Source: Aquilaria yunnanensis (taxonomy: Eukaryota > Streptophyta > Magnoliopsida > Malvales > Thymelaeaceae). From it: 64,000 nucleotides of DNA. The stretch is taken from positions 57,418,501-57,482,500 of the forward strand of contig CM077593.1 in NCBI GenBank assembly GCA_039654915.1. Direction: 5' to 3'. The notes beneath the pieces were generated by a model. That model was not told the DNA's origin and ran no database searches. It worked only from the letters and a program-made list of their open reading frames with translations. Below are positions 9,715 to 20,952 of this stretch, one piece after another. The first letter of the stretch is position 1. Each line of letters begins with the position of its first letter. The translations under genes and the position numbers were made by a program.

Positions 9715-10065
9715 ACATTTTTTTTGAAAGAAAGCTTGTGACTACTCCTCCCCGAAGTCGCCAATGAAAATACAGGCCGAATATGGTTGCGTTGCTGAAA
9801 AAAGCTCCTTAATGGTTTTCTTGAAAAGGAACTAGCTCCCTGATGGAGTTTAAAATTTGGTGAAATACAGGAAAGGTCCAATATGACTCTTTCCGATGAC
9901 ATAATTTCAAATGTCCGCCGAAGATACATACATAGAATCACACTAACTCCTGAAGGATCGTACTCGGAGGAAAGAATGGAGACTTGAGGAAAAATCTTCA
10001 CTAAAAATTTCTAAGGCAAATGATACAAAGGGGCGGGATTACAAGAAAAAGAAGAAGAAAAAAGC
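9715..10065 (+). other. Spacer between pol and antisense gene of Tat element B
   Basis: Non-coding. It holds one degenerate copy of the hairpin motif, GGCC-GAATAT-GGTT near 9775-9788, pairable with G-T wobbles. Far fewer copies are visible than in A or D. Confidence 0.5.
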
Positions 10066-12489
10066 CTATGGCTGAGCCGGAGCATCTGGCGTCTCCTCAG
10101 CGTTGGCATCTTCTCCCTGAGCAGGATCAGCCGGAGGCACAGGCCCAATAGGAGGAAGGTTGAGAAACTCCAGCTTCGACCATGTCCACCTGGGCTCTTT
10201 GGGAAAGTCCAGAGCAGACAAGAAGGAGAGGTCGAGCTCAGGGTGTCGAGAAAGGACCTGATGACGTGCCAAGCAGAAGCCATCTTGGTAAGACACCTTC
10301 ATCATCTGGTCGGATTGATCCTTCTCAGCACTAAGGGCTGACAACTTGGCTGTGAGCTCAGCAACCTCCCTCTCGATCTTCTTTTTCTTCTTGTTCTTAG
10401 CCTTTTTCCTCAAAGAGTCAACCTCAGCCTGGAGCTCAGCGTTCAGAGCGAGCGCCTTCGCAAGGTTCTCACTATCTTCAGCTTTCTCCTTCCGAAGGGC
10501 CTCGTTCTCCAAAGAGAGAATGGCACACTTTGACCCGAGGTCCTCAACCTTGGCCGAGAAATTAAGGAGGAGCTCCTTCTTGTTCTCCAAGAGCTCGGCC
10601 TGAAGATTCACTATGTCCTCCTTCGCAATCTTATTCAGTTTGCCATACTTGAGGACATCCTTGGCGCAGAACTCCTTCACTCTTTGCAGAGAAGTCTCAG
10701 ACTAAGAGTGGGACTCTGTTTGCTTCACCGCCCAGGCACGAAAATAACTGCTGTATGCCAAAAGCTACAGAAAAGAGGGCCCCGAATAGGGATCACAAGG
10801 CGATAAAAACTTAGAAGAAATTTTTTCTAAGAAAGAAGAAAGAACTGCCTGGGCGGCATGCTTAGTCATCCTAGCCGTGAGGATTTCCTCATTTGGGCAT
10901 TCAATTATGAGAGACTGAAAGGTGGCGCTCGTCATCACACCCGTCGCCATGTGGGGAGCCATCAATTGACTATCCTCGGAGAACAAATTCATGTCCTCCG
11001 TAAAAGTCCAGAAGGGCCCCCTCGGCACTTTATCCTTTCGGATGTGCCTATCCCGGAGAGCCCTCCTTCGGGCGTGAATTTCCATCTAGGAAGCAGCTGG
11101 CATGTCCTCTTCGAGATCACACCGAAGTTCCGTCAGTACATCATCCCTTAGCCATTCATCTAAAAAATCATAGATACTAAAAATACTAAGATTTGCAGAA
11201 GAATGGCTAAAGAACCAATCTGGTGGAACTTCGGCGACATCATCTTCAGGCTCGTCCACTCCTCGGAGTTCACTAGGAATGTTCTTGCCTTTTCTCCTCC
11301 TACTCTCTTCGAGCTCTTGAGCATATGTGTGCTCAGCCAAAGTCTCGGCAGCAAGGACTGGACTCAAGGCTGCCTCGAGAGTGGCAGAGTCCGGAGGAGG
11401 TCGAGCATGGGCCGGAGAATGAGCAGGAGACTGATCCTGCACTTCGACCACATCTTCGGGGGGAGGAGTGATGACAGCCGCCTTGGCCATTGTCACCTTG
11501 GAAGGACCTCCGGTGGCCTTCTTCCTCTCTGCATGGCCGAGAAAGAGGGACTTGTAAAAATCAGCAGCCTGATCGCCCATCTCTGCAAAAGGAAAAAACA
11601 TCAGTGTAAGTCCAAAAGGAAAACAGATATCAAATCCTGGAAAGTGACTTACTCTCAGCAAAAGCCTCGTATGAAATTTCAGCCCGAAGAAGCATTACTA
11701 TCCATGCCTTCTTCCCCGGGAGAACAGGCACAGGCATGTTTGGGTCACCCTTGTGAGCATTCACCACCCCCAGTTCCCGAAGGACCTCCTCGGTCATGAG
11801 GTTCCATTTAATGGCAAAAGGATAAAGTGAACGCGGAGGGACCTTGGGGTCCCAGTCTGCGACCGACCGAATAAGTTGATCGAACTTATCGAATTCAACC
11901 GCCAACTCTGAAGTTATGAGCCTCCGGGCATCGATGACGTCGATCTTAAGTGTTCCCGAAGCCCATCTGGTTGGAACATGACTCCAAGACTCGGGAATTG
12001 ACACGAAAAAGAATTTCTTTTGCCACCCCCACTAACTATCCCTATTGTCGAAGGTAAAAGTAAATTTTTTGCTCCAGGACACTCAGGGAAGCAAGAAGTA
12101 AAAACCACACTTCGGGACCGGGTGGAGTTTGTAATACTGAAGGAAGAAAATAAAGTGGGGCTGTATTTTAAAAACTCCGCACATACAAAGAAAAGAATTG
12201 AAGAATAAGAATTAGGAGGGAGTTGATTCATGGCAATCCCGAGAAACTTGCAGAACTCGCATATCATCCGATGAGGAGGATACCGAAGGCCAGCTTTTAA
12301 CTGAGCCTGGTAAACGGTAATTTCACCCGAATGGGCCATAAAACCGTACGAACCCGAGAAAGGCAATCTCGAGGCGAGGTAGGAAGAAAGATAGAACTTG
12401 GCCATCCACTTCATCATCTTTTCTGAAGTGGTACAGCACTGATGTGACTCGAGAGGGGGAAAGCTTTTGGGAAGAGGACAGACAGACAT
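10066..12489 (-). pseudogene. Antisense gene of Tat element B (decayed)
   Basis: Homologous to the gene at 1003-3351. Translation would start at 12489 (MSVCPLPKS). The AQLKAGLRYPPHR block follows, then a frameshift near 12200, after which the sequence resumes with FPECPGAK and later WASGTLKIDVIDARRL. The first intron is intact at 11652-11583 (GTAAGT donor, TGCAG acceptor). The second donor appears mutated (AT instead of GT near 11220). The last exon is a lysine/glutamate-rich coiled coil from about 10740 to 10400, then DGFCLARHQVLSRHPELDLSFL. Its function is unknown. Confidence 0.7.
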
Positions 12490-13171
12490 CAACGGAGTAG
12501 GATTCAACATTTCAGAAAAAAGAAGAAGGATGACCTCGGGAAAAATAAAGGAAGAGAACAAAAGGACTTCGGAAAAACAAAAACTTTGGAAAACCAAAAA
12601 CTTCATAAAGACAACATCGGAAGAAAAGAAGAGCTACAGAAGGAAAGACCCACCAAAGGTTTTGACGAAGTCTGGATTTCTGGACGCCGTCGTGGGGGTT
12701 GCCAGAAATCGTTCCACCGTTGAAACCGCCGCAGGAAGAAAGAAAATAGACGAGAAGAGCTCTAGAGTAGAGGAGAGCAAAAGAGAAAAGTGTGGAAGAA
12801 ATGAAGCGAGAGGTGCTTATATAGACCGAAGAGGGTAAGTGAAACGTCGTCATTATTGCCCCTCGAAGGCGAAGAGATGCAATTAACACAACTGACGTAA
12901 CTGCTCGCCATTTACCAACAGCCACATGTAAGTTTTGTAAGAAACGAGGGCACGCCCCTGACAGCTGGCAAACCTATATAACGCTTCCCAAAGTGACACG
13001 ACCGTCTGAAAGGAAAAGACGAAGCAATTCACTGAGAAGCTGGATAGCCGAATCACACGCCTCTGACAAAGGCCTCGACAGAAGCGCTGGGAACATCGCT
13101 CGAACTCCAAAGAGTTGCTGAGAGCCTCCTAAACCGAAGACGCGTCTTCACTTTTTCTGAGGGTGGGCATA
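12490..13171 (-). promoter_or_regulatory. Upstream region of antisense gene B
   Basis: No protein gene. It holds a TATATA box on the minus strand (12818-12823). Further upstream are the conserved block with CCTCGAAGGCGAA near 12860 and TGACGTAA near 12893, a bZIP-type site also present in D near 45413. The last bases before 13172 are the polypurine tract GAGGGTGGG followed by CATA. Confidence 0.5.
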
Positions 13172-14097
13172 TGATAGCCGAAGGGTAATCACCCCTGAAG
13201 GATCTCTCATGTGTACATCATCGTGGGCCCACGAATCACCTTTGGTCAGGAGCAGGCGACCAAACCTCGGCAAAGAGAGGGCCTTAAGCACCCTCGGACA
13301 AGCCGGATAGCCGTTGCCTTCGGGGGACATGTCAAACCAGCTTAGGTCATAGAGGGTCATCAACCCTCATTGGGATAACCTCGGAATGACTCCACATACC
13401 TAAGCCCGCATTCGGTTATTCTTTGGACCACCTTCGGGACATAACCTTGAGAGTACCATCGCCAAAGACCTGAGCCTAACCTCGGGAAAGTCCAGCCGAA
13501 GGTGTCTGGCATAAATTAAAGGGCCTCCCTCCGAAGATGTTTACATCCCCGAGCAACCCTTGGACTTCATGGGAATTCAGTCACCTAGAAAGGGCAAGAG
13601 GACGTATGACTAGATAGCTTAGGAGTCTCTAACACACCGTGCTCGTACGACTCCCGACACACCGCCCCTAGACACGCTCTAACATGCCGTTCTCAAGCGG
13701 CATAGGCTTTCGGCCGAACGGCCTATGGTCGGCTAAAAGCCCCTCCAAAGGTATGAATCACATCTAGCCGAACACGTGTCATGATCTGGGCAGCTTGTGG
13801 AAAATGAGCTTCTCCTATCTACCTCCTATAAATATTCGGGAGGCATCACAGGTAAGGGGACTCTCTCTCTCTCCTCATCAGACAACCTTCACCCCCTTTG
13901 CTTATTTATCACCTTCTAACACTGACTTGGGCATTGGAGATTCCCCCCCAGAAAACCACTCTGGGGACCTCCTAACCCCTACTTCCTGTGTCCTCCAGAT
14001 GGTCCTCCTAGAACGTATTCTCTCTGGACGTTCCTTGACCATCGAAAGTTCCTATCACCCTCATCATGGTACAGAGTGGAGATGCTGATGGGCATCA
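13172..14097 (+). repeat. 3' LTR of Tat element B (926 bp)
   Basis: Starts TGATAGCC and ends GGGCATCA. The G-box/ABRE motif is at 13773-13788 and the TATA box at 13827-13833. The downstream hairpin has CCCCAGA at 13946-13952 and TCTGGGG at 13960-13966. The flank from 14098 is chromovirus reverse transcriptase. The upstream part of this LTR is unlike LTR A, so A and B come from different subfamilies. Confidence 0.85.
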
Positions 14098-16576
14098 CCT
14101 AGGATTAGCTGGATAGTACAAGAGATTTGTTTCAGGCTTTTCCATGATTGCCTCAGTTTTTACTCATCTGACCAAAAAAGGTCAAAGATTTGAGTGGACT
14201 GAAAAGTGTGAAAAGAGTTTCCAACAGATAGTGAGATTACATTGAATACCATATTTCATTGTATCTGATAGAGATCCAAGATTTACAGCTTAGTTTTGGA
14301 GTGCTTTTCATAAAGCACTAGGAACCAAAATCCACTTGAGTACTGCTTATCATCCTCAGATAGATAGGCAATCTAAAAGGGTGATACAGATACTGGAAGA
14401 CATGCTCAGGAGCTATGTGTTCGATTTCAAAGGTGAATAGGACCAACATTTTCCATTGGTGGAATTTTCATATAACAACAGTTACCAAAGCACCATTGGC
14501 ATGGCACCTTATGAAGCATTATATGGAAGAAGGTGTATGACACCCCACTGTTGGGTGGAAGCCTTAGACAGGCTAGAGTTGGGTCCCAAAATTGTTGAAG
14601 AGACAACTGCCAAAATCAAGAAAATTCAAGAGAGATTAAAGGCAGCGAATAAAAGGACCACAGCATATGTGAACAGAAGAAGGAGAAACTTGGAATTTGA
14701 CGTTGGTGACAATGTTTGGCTAAAAGTTGCACCAACCAAAGGCACTACCAGATTTGGCAAAAGAACCAAGTTAGCTCCAAGATACATAGGTCTTTATGAG
14801 ATCTTGGATAGACTTGGCAAGATAGCATATAGGTTAGCTCTATCGCCAAGCATGTCAAGTGTTCATAATGTTTTTCACATCAGTATGCCTAAGAAGTGTC
14901 TATTAGACACAAAGCATGCTATCATAGTGGAAGACATATAGTTGGTGTTAGTGTTGTGCCCAAAAGGCCAATCATGAGATGATTGCATTTTTTCACATTG
15001 AGTCATGATATTTTATTAAGGCATTAATCCATCAATTATGTTTGTTGTTTTGTTTTTGCGTCACTTAACAAACATAATTGTAACACTAGAATAATGATAT
15101 TCTCAAATTTCCCTAGTTTAGTATTATTGTGGAGCGGGTTGCAATAATACATAACCACTAGCATATGTAGAGACTAATATGAGATATGTAGTCTGCATAT
15201 GGCTACAAGTTAGAGAACTTGTGTACTGGACTGACCCACCATGAGAACACTACGTGGATCGTTATATGAGTGTCATAAGTGTTTCTCATAGTGATCATGG
15301 TATATGTAGTCCTTCGACCTAAGATCATCAAGGTTCCCTACATGTGAGTCACATACTTTGATACTTTCCTTTGTTGCTCGTAACTGAGTGAACTTGAAGG
15401 AGGTCATTGGGTATGTCACATATCATGCGGAGGGATTTGTATGATCAAGATGGGATTTGTCCCTCCTATGTAATGGGAGTGATATCTTCGGGCCCCTTAA
15501 TAGACTAAGACTTAGAAAAATGCATGACCATGCTCGGATGAGTTGATATATGATATCAATGTCATCAGTTTAAGTTGGTCTACTCAGTAATCAAGAAACC
15601 AAAGATTAGACTATACGAGCGTGACACATTCCATGTCTCGTGCTTAGTCTTGATATCTTGGACAAAGGGACAATGGCATATATCGGTGATGATCATAAAG
15701 GTTTAGTTGAATCATCGACAATCTTGTCACTTGGGTAGCAATGATGTGTTGCTAGACACCGCTCATTGCTTATGATCATAAATGTGATTTATGATCATTG
15801 CCAATGTGGTAAGAGCCTATTGGGTCACACACATAGAGCTATTTGGATCATTAGAGTGCATGGGCTAATAATTAGGGTTTTGGTCTCACAATAATTTCGT
15901 ATTAATAATGGGCCCAATAGTTGAGCCATTATTAAGCCCGAAATTAAAGCCTAATTGGATTAGAGCTTTAAAACCCATTAGGCCTGGAAGTTGAGTCTCA
16001 CTATAAATACAACTTTTACTGAGAAATTAGCAGGTCTCCTTGCCCTAGCCTCCTAAAAGTACAGCCGCACTCTTCTCTTGCAATTCCTTGGAGGACGCAA
16101 GCTAGCACTGCGAGCGCAAGAGAAATGCATCTGCCAGGATGCGGTGGAAGCGTGGTGATCCCGAGAGGCTCGTGTGGATACCATAGAGAGCTTGAACACG
16201 TCAACTATTCAAGTTTTGTGATTTGACTCTACAGTTGAGTGAAATATCTCAACCGAAAATTAGGTATGAAAATTTTTGAACACCCGGTTTACCCCGTTTC
16301 ACTTGGATCCTGGAGGGTTTCGGTTAAATTTTGCTGCGCTGCTTGGCTCCCGAAACCCAACAGTTAGAACCTAACTTGAAAAATGAAGAGAAACCTATAG
16401 CTATCTTAGCCAAGGATACCAGAAGGTTAAGAAACAAACTTATTCCCATGGTTAAAGTTCAGTGGTCACACCACTATGAAAGAGAAGCAACTTGGGAAAC
16501 TGAAAAAGGCCTTCTGGAAAGGTATCCTAAAGAATACCCAAAGCTAAAGGCTATTTTGGAGGACCAAAATTTTTAA
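14098..16576 (+). pseudogene. Chromovirus (Ty3/gypsy) pol remnant G: RT end, integrase, chromodomain
   Basis: Begins in reverse transcriptase (LGLAG, KRFVSGFSMIASVFTHLTKK) and jumps at about 14228 into the integrase core (IVSDRDPRFTA, then STAYHPQ). About a kilobase or more (most of RNase H, zinc finger) is deleted. Integrase continues to 14941 with LAPRYIGLYEIL and VHNVFHIS. A stop at 14939-14941 and a solo copia LTR interrupt it. It resumes at 16363 with a chromodomain (LRNKLIPMVKVQW, then EATWETE), which in this group can guide insertion to heterochromatin, and ends at TAA 16574-16576. There are several further nonsense codons, so it is inactive. Confidence 0.8.
14946..16362 (+). repeat. 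Solo copia LTR (1417 bp) inside chromovirus G
   Basis: Starts TGTTAGTGTTG and ends CCCAACA. It is flanked by GTTGG (14941-14945) and GTTAG (16363-16367), a 5-bp target duplication with one mismatch. Removing the LTR and one duplicate restores the continuity of the chromoviral frame. Same family and same length as the solo LTR at 55632-57048 and the LTRs of copia element J. It contains a 27-bp palindrome at 15772-15798 and a TATAAATA box near 16001. No internal region remains, consistent with LTR-LTR recombination. Confidence 0.9.
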
Positions 16577-16590
16577 GGGAGGGGGGGGGA
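16575..16590 (+). other. Polypurine tract of chromovirus G
   Basis: AAGGGAGGGGGGGGAA immediately follows the pol stop codon and immediately precedes the LTR start, as expected for the plus-strand primer. Confidence 0.8.
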
Positions 16591-17428
16591 ATAGTTACCA
16601 CCACAAAAAAATAGGAGAATTACAAGTGTCATAATGGCTGAAAGCCATTATATTGTGTAATTCTCACCATAGTGAATGAAGTGTGAGGGGTACAAGGCAT
16701 GATCAACACCTCCTTAAAAGTGTTCGAAGTTGGTAACTTGGCCCCCAAAAGAAGCCTTAAGGATTGCTTGTTTGTCAAGCAACCTATGGACTTTTTTGTA
16801 AGGTTTTGGAATTTTAGGTACTCAATTGCAAAACTCTCAAGAAAGAGACTTGGAGAGTTATGTGAAGGATATGAATGGTATAAAAGTGCTATTGGTGGAT
16901 CAAATTGCTCATGCAAGACAAGTTTGGACAAAGGAAACACTAAAGGTATTAAGGACCTAAATGTCCTAGTGTAAACCTTAAGGTGTTCAAGCTTTTGACT
17001 TAAGTGAAAGGGTGGAATTGTGGGGTTATCCCATCACGGGAGAGGTAGCAAAGACTTGATATATAGTCAGAAATGTTGGGCACATGTGTGCCAATGAGTT
17101 TAAGGCAAAGAAACCATAATTAGTGAGAAGGAAAACGACATAAAGCAAGGTTAAGCTTGTTTAAGTGTGCTTTGTGCCCTTAAGCTCATTTAAGGCCATC
17201 TAAGTGGCCAAATCACTTATCCCTCTTTCATTTTCAACCTCCTCCAGCCCAAGAACACAGCCAAACATCCTCCATAGCCACCACACCTTTAAACGTGCAA
17301 TTGATTGAAATTGAAGGCAAAATGAAGCAATTGGACGCAAACTAGAGCTATTGCTTGGCGGCTTTAAGGATCAAGCTTGATTTTTGGCCTACCCACATTG
17401 GTAAGGGTTCTCTTGCTCTCATGGGTTA
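16591..17428 (+). repeat. 3' LTR of chromovirus G, first part
   Basis: Starts TAGTTACCACC (TGTTACCACC in the inverted copy at 32962). It contains no gene. It is interrupted at 17428 by Tat element C and resumes at 28108. The sequence matches the reverse complement of about 32240-32962, with small gaps. The boundary at the polypurine tract identifies it as an LTR. Confidence 0.75.
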
Positions 17429-18232
17429 TGATAGCCAAAGGGCTATTAACCTTCAAACCTCTAACCTATGGCAAAGCAACACCCTCGGAGAGGGCGAGCA
17501 TCATCCTCGAGGAATGCGAGCACCAATCTTGGGAAAATAGGGTCTGCGGTCCTCGACCCCTTGGCCTCCAAAAATCCACCATCACCCTCGGGGAATAATA
17601 GTACTAGCTTCGGGAGAAGGAGACTCACCATCCTCGATAGGAGAAAACATCCTCCGAAGGATGTCCTCTATGCCGAGGAGACTTGCAAATAACTGGAGTA
17701 ACCTCGGCAAAGAAGCCCTTCTATCCCGAAGAGGTGTCTTTCACCAAAGGGGTCTTGTGAACATGACAAAAATAATTAAGGAGCCTTTGACACAGAGCCC
17801 TCACACACGCCCCTGACATACAGACCTCCCACGGCCCTAACATCTGGCCAAAATGGCTTATGGCCAGCTGGAGATCCCCATCCCCAAAGGTACGGATTGC
17901 ATCCGACCGAACACGTGTCATGATCTGAGAGGGCTATGTCAAACGGACTTCTCCTGATGCCCCCCTATAAATACTTGGGAAATGACTTGGTAATACAGGA
18001 TTGAACCCCTAAGAAAACTCTACTCTCCACTCTCCATTCATCACTTGGAAAATACTAACTTGGGCGTCGCAGGCTCTTCCCCCGGAAACATTCTCCGGGG
18101 ACCTCCTAACACCTATTTTTTTTAGCATTTCAGGCACTTTCACATCGAAAGTCTCTCCTTCAGATACCTTCCACACCGGAAGTCCCTACTTTAGGCCATT
18201 ATGTCATACAATGAAGATGCTGACGGGCATCA
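17429..18232 (+). repeat. 5' LTR of Tat element C (804 bp)
   Basis: Starts TGATAGCC and ends GGGCATCA. The G-box/ABRE motif is at 17912-17927 and TATAAATA at 17966-17973. The hairpin has CCCCGGA (18080-18086) and TCCGGGG (18094-18100). It is followed by the primer-binding site. Confidence 0.85.
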
Positions 18233-18234
18233 TT

Positions 18235-18252
18235 TGGCGTCATCTGTGGGAA
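18235..18252 (+). other. Primer-binding site of Tat element C
   Basis: TGGCGTCATCTGTGGGAA begins 2 bases after the LTR. It starts with TGG, complementary to a tRNA 3' CCA. I do not assign the tRNA. Near-identical sites (TGGCGCCGTCTGTGGGAA) are common in plant Tat-type elements. Confidence 0.7.
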
Positions 18253-18338
18253 ACCACCCTTAGGTAGCCATTGTTGAGACTCGACGTTCTAAGGATAAGG
18301 GACTCCAGAAGTCCCCATCTGCGTCAGAGAATTAACCG

Positions 18339-19759
18339 ATGGCCGAACAACCCACCGCAGGGACTTCCTTGCCTGAGGACGAACATTCTCTATCACGATG
18401 AGCTTCTTACGCAGTTTTCAGCGCTTTGTTGTGGTTGAAATGACGCAACAGTTGGACCAAAGGTGGTCACAACCACCTTCGGGCTAAAGGCCCTCTTCAC
18501 CTATACCCCATCGAGAGAGAAGCTTGAAGTCCACTCACTGGAGTGCAGGGAGTGGGGACCTCCTTGACGAGTCCTCAACGGAGGATGTACCTCCCAAAGC
18601 CTAACGTATTGGAGAAACGGGGTCGAAAGGGGCTAGGACTTCTCACCGGCGAAGTTCTTCGCCAGAAAATAGATCATAATCCCCCCGTTGCCGAAGTTAC
18701 TCCCCGAAAAGGAGGCGTCGTTCTTTGTTGCTGGAGGCCTCCAGGCAGCGAGAATAACCCAGTGCCACCATCCTCAAGGAAAAGATCCTAGACAGGTTGG
18801 AAAAAGTGGAAAGGCAGGTGGCTCGGAAGCTTGTCTGGTCAAGGCTGTTGGAAACCTTCACCGGAGACGAGTCACCATTTATCTGAGCAATAGTTGAGGC
18901 TCTTATGCCAAGCAACTTTCGGGTGCCTTGCTTGGAAACCTATGATGGGCGTAATGACCCCCAAGCCCACCTGACCAACTACAGGCATAACATGGTGCTG
19001 TACGGTGCCGATGACGCTACCTTTTGCAAGTCTTTTAAGGTCACCCTCTCCGGCCTGGCAACTGTGTGGTACAACTCCCTCACCCCTGGGACTATAATGA
19101 GTTACCAAGAGCTGTCCACTGCGTTCACACAGTAGTTCATCGGTAGCAGGCCGACGGTGAAGATGCCCGTTCAGTTGTTCGAGTTAGAGCAAAGGAATGG
19201 CGAAACCATCCATGACTATGTCGAAAGGTTTAACCAAGAGGCCTTAAGAGTGCCGTACTTCCGTCCTGAAATACGCATCCTCACCATGATACAATGACTT
19301 CGGCGGGACTCACAACTCTTTTACGAGTTCTCGAAGGACCCCCTGGACACCCTTGGTGAGTTCTACCGAAGGGCTCAACAAGACATGACTGCTAAAGAAT
19401 TAAGGATGGGAGGGCCAAAGTCTGACCACATGCACCTCGAAGGACAAAGCAGCCAACCTGGGTATCCAACCGAAGGTGGAGGGAGACCTCGCAAGCAGAA
19501 AGGGAAGAAGCCAATGGCGTTCACCCCCTTGAACACCACGAGAACATACATCCTAATGGCTATGGAGAGGCAAGGGATCCAAATTCAACGTCTGAAGAAC
19601 ATGACCTCGAAAAACAAGAAAAATATGAAGAAATTATGTCACTTCCATCGGGATCACGACCATGACACTGAGGATTGCTTCCAACTGAGGAAGTACATCG
19701 AGTCCCTGATCAAGTAGGGCCAACTCCGTAGCTACCTACGCATGCCCTAGCCTTGGCGA
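18339..19759 (+). pseudogene. gag of Tat element C
   Basis: A first ATG is at 18339 (MAEQPTAGTSLPEDE), followed by stops and shifts up to about 18900. The capsid-like part is clear from 18905: YDGRNDPQAHL, then FKVTLSGLATVWYNSL, then DYVERFNQEAL. A TAG at 19133-19135 sits at the same codon as in element B. A second stop is at about 19295. A CCHC-like stretch (CHFHRDHDHDTEDC) lies near 19640-19681. Gag would package the element RNA. Confidence 0.75.
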
Positions 19760-20947
19760 ATGAGGGAGGATGAAAGAAAGGAAGATGAGGATTATGATTT
19801 CGATCGATGTTGGAACCGGAGTCCCATGAAGAATCCTCCACCTTCGGCTGGGGTAATCCAGATGATCACCACTGGACTACCTTCAGTAGAAAGAAAAAGG
19901 AAAGTGAGGGAGATCTCAGTGATGGAATTCGGTAACCCATCGAACAAGCTTGTTCAAAAAGATGGGTCCACTGTAGTATTCCCTCATGATGATCCACTCC
20001 TAATCATGGCAAGGATAGGGAGTTGGGATGTCAAAAGAGTACTCCTCAATGATGGTTCTAACACCAATGTCTTATTCTCTCATCCGCTACCGAATTTGGG
20101 TATCTCAAAAGGTGATCTCAAGCCTGTCACCTCCCCAACCTTCGGCGTAGGTCCGTCCGAGCTCCCTGTCATTGGGTGGATTGACCTACCTCTAATGCTA
20201 AGAGGAACTTCGCCACAAAACAAGGGTGAGCTCTTTGCTTCCACAATGACAAGGTTCATCGTCATAGATGTCCTTTCATCATACAATGCCATCCTCGGGA
20301 GGCAGATGCAAGGGAATCTCCACATCCACCCAGATGTGAAGTACTTGACTGTCACCTTCGCAACGAAGGATAGAGATGCTGAAATCTTCATTGACTAAGG
20401 GGAAGTGAGGAAGGTCTTTGTGAAAGCAGGACAGGGCCCAGCAAAGATGCACACACAGACTTTGGGAGAAAAGGCCTTGCTCGCAAAGGAGGCAAAGGGA
20501 GGAGAAACAGTAGACCTCGAGAAAATAGAGACAGAAGATGTGGAGCTTGTCCCAGGCCGAAGTACCCGATTAGGGAAAAAATTGGCCAAACGAGACAAGG
20601 AAAAACTTGTATCTTTTCTATTAATGAACAAAGATCTGTTTGCCTACTCGTTAAAGGACATGCCTGGGGTAGACCCTCACATAATTCAACATAGTCTTAA
20701 GGTGCGCCCAGAGGCAAAGCCTGTTCGACAAAAACAGCAAAGCCTCTCGGCGCATAAGAACAACTTCATCAAAATTAAAGTCCAACGCTTCATGGAAGTA
20801 GGCGTAATAAGGGAGGTCAAGTACCCCGAATGGCTTAGTAACATGGTTATTGCCACGAAAGAAGGAAGCGAGAAACTCCGAATGTGCATCAACTTCCGAA
20901 ACGTGAACGATGCCTGCCTTAAGGATTCATATCCTCTGCCACAATAG
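19760..20947 (+). pseudogene. Protease and N-terminal reverse transcriptase of Tat element C
   Basis: Protease-like sequence at 19920-20398 includes LLNDGSNTNV, where copy B has LLDNGSNTDV, so the catalytic motif is changed. SSYNAILGR follows. A TAA at 20396-20398 ends this frame. The RT N-terminus (EVKYPEWLSNMVIATKEGSEKLRMCINF) is read in the frame from 20405. It ends at 20947 because of one missing base near 20940, compared with the CCACCAATAGA version in element D. Confidence 0.75.
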
Positions 20948-20952
20948 ACCAG

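Larger units (their letters stand above)
5059..14097 (+). mobile_element. Tat-type Ty3/gypsy element B, lacking its 5' end
   Basis: Order: truncated gag, protease, reverse transcriptase, two RNase H domains, integrase, spacer, antisense gene, LTR. Compared with element C, about 0.85 kb is missing (primer-binding site and first half of gag). It ends exactly inside the reverse transcriptase gene of chromovirus G, which resumes at 14098. The matching left half of the chromovirus would lie upstream of the window, so A and B together behave as one insertion. Confidence 0.85.

Noticed and set aside
11203..11799. 198-codon plus-strand ORF opposite the antisense gene of element B
   Set aside because: A shadow of the real minus-strand coding sequence; its residues show no family and it is broken in the other copies.
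16016..16204. ORF of 62-75 residues (MTCS.SLWYPHEPLGITTLP) found in all four copies of the copia LTR
   Set aside because: It lies antisense to the element and is shared only because the LTRs are homologous. There is no codon-level sign of selection and no known family.
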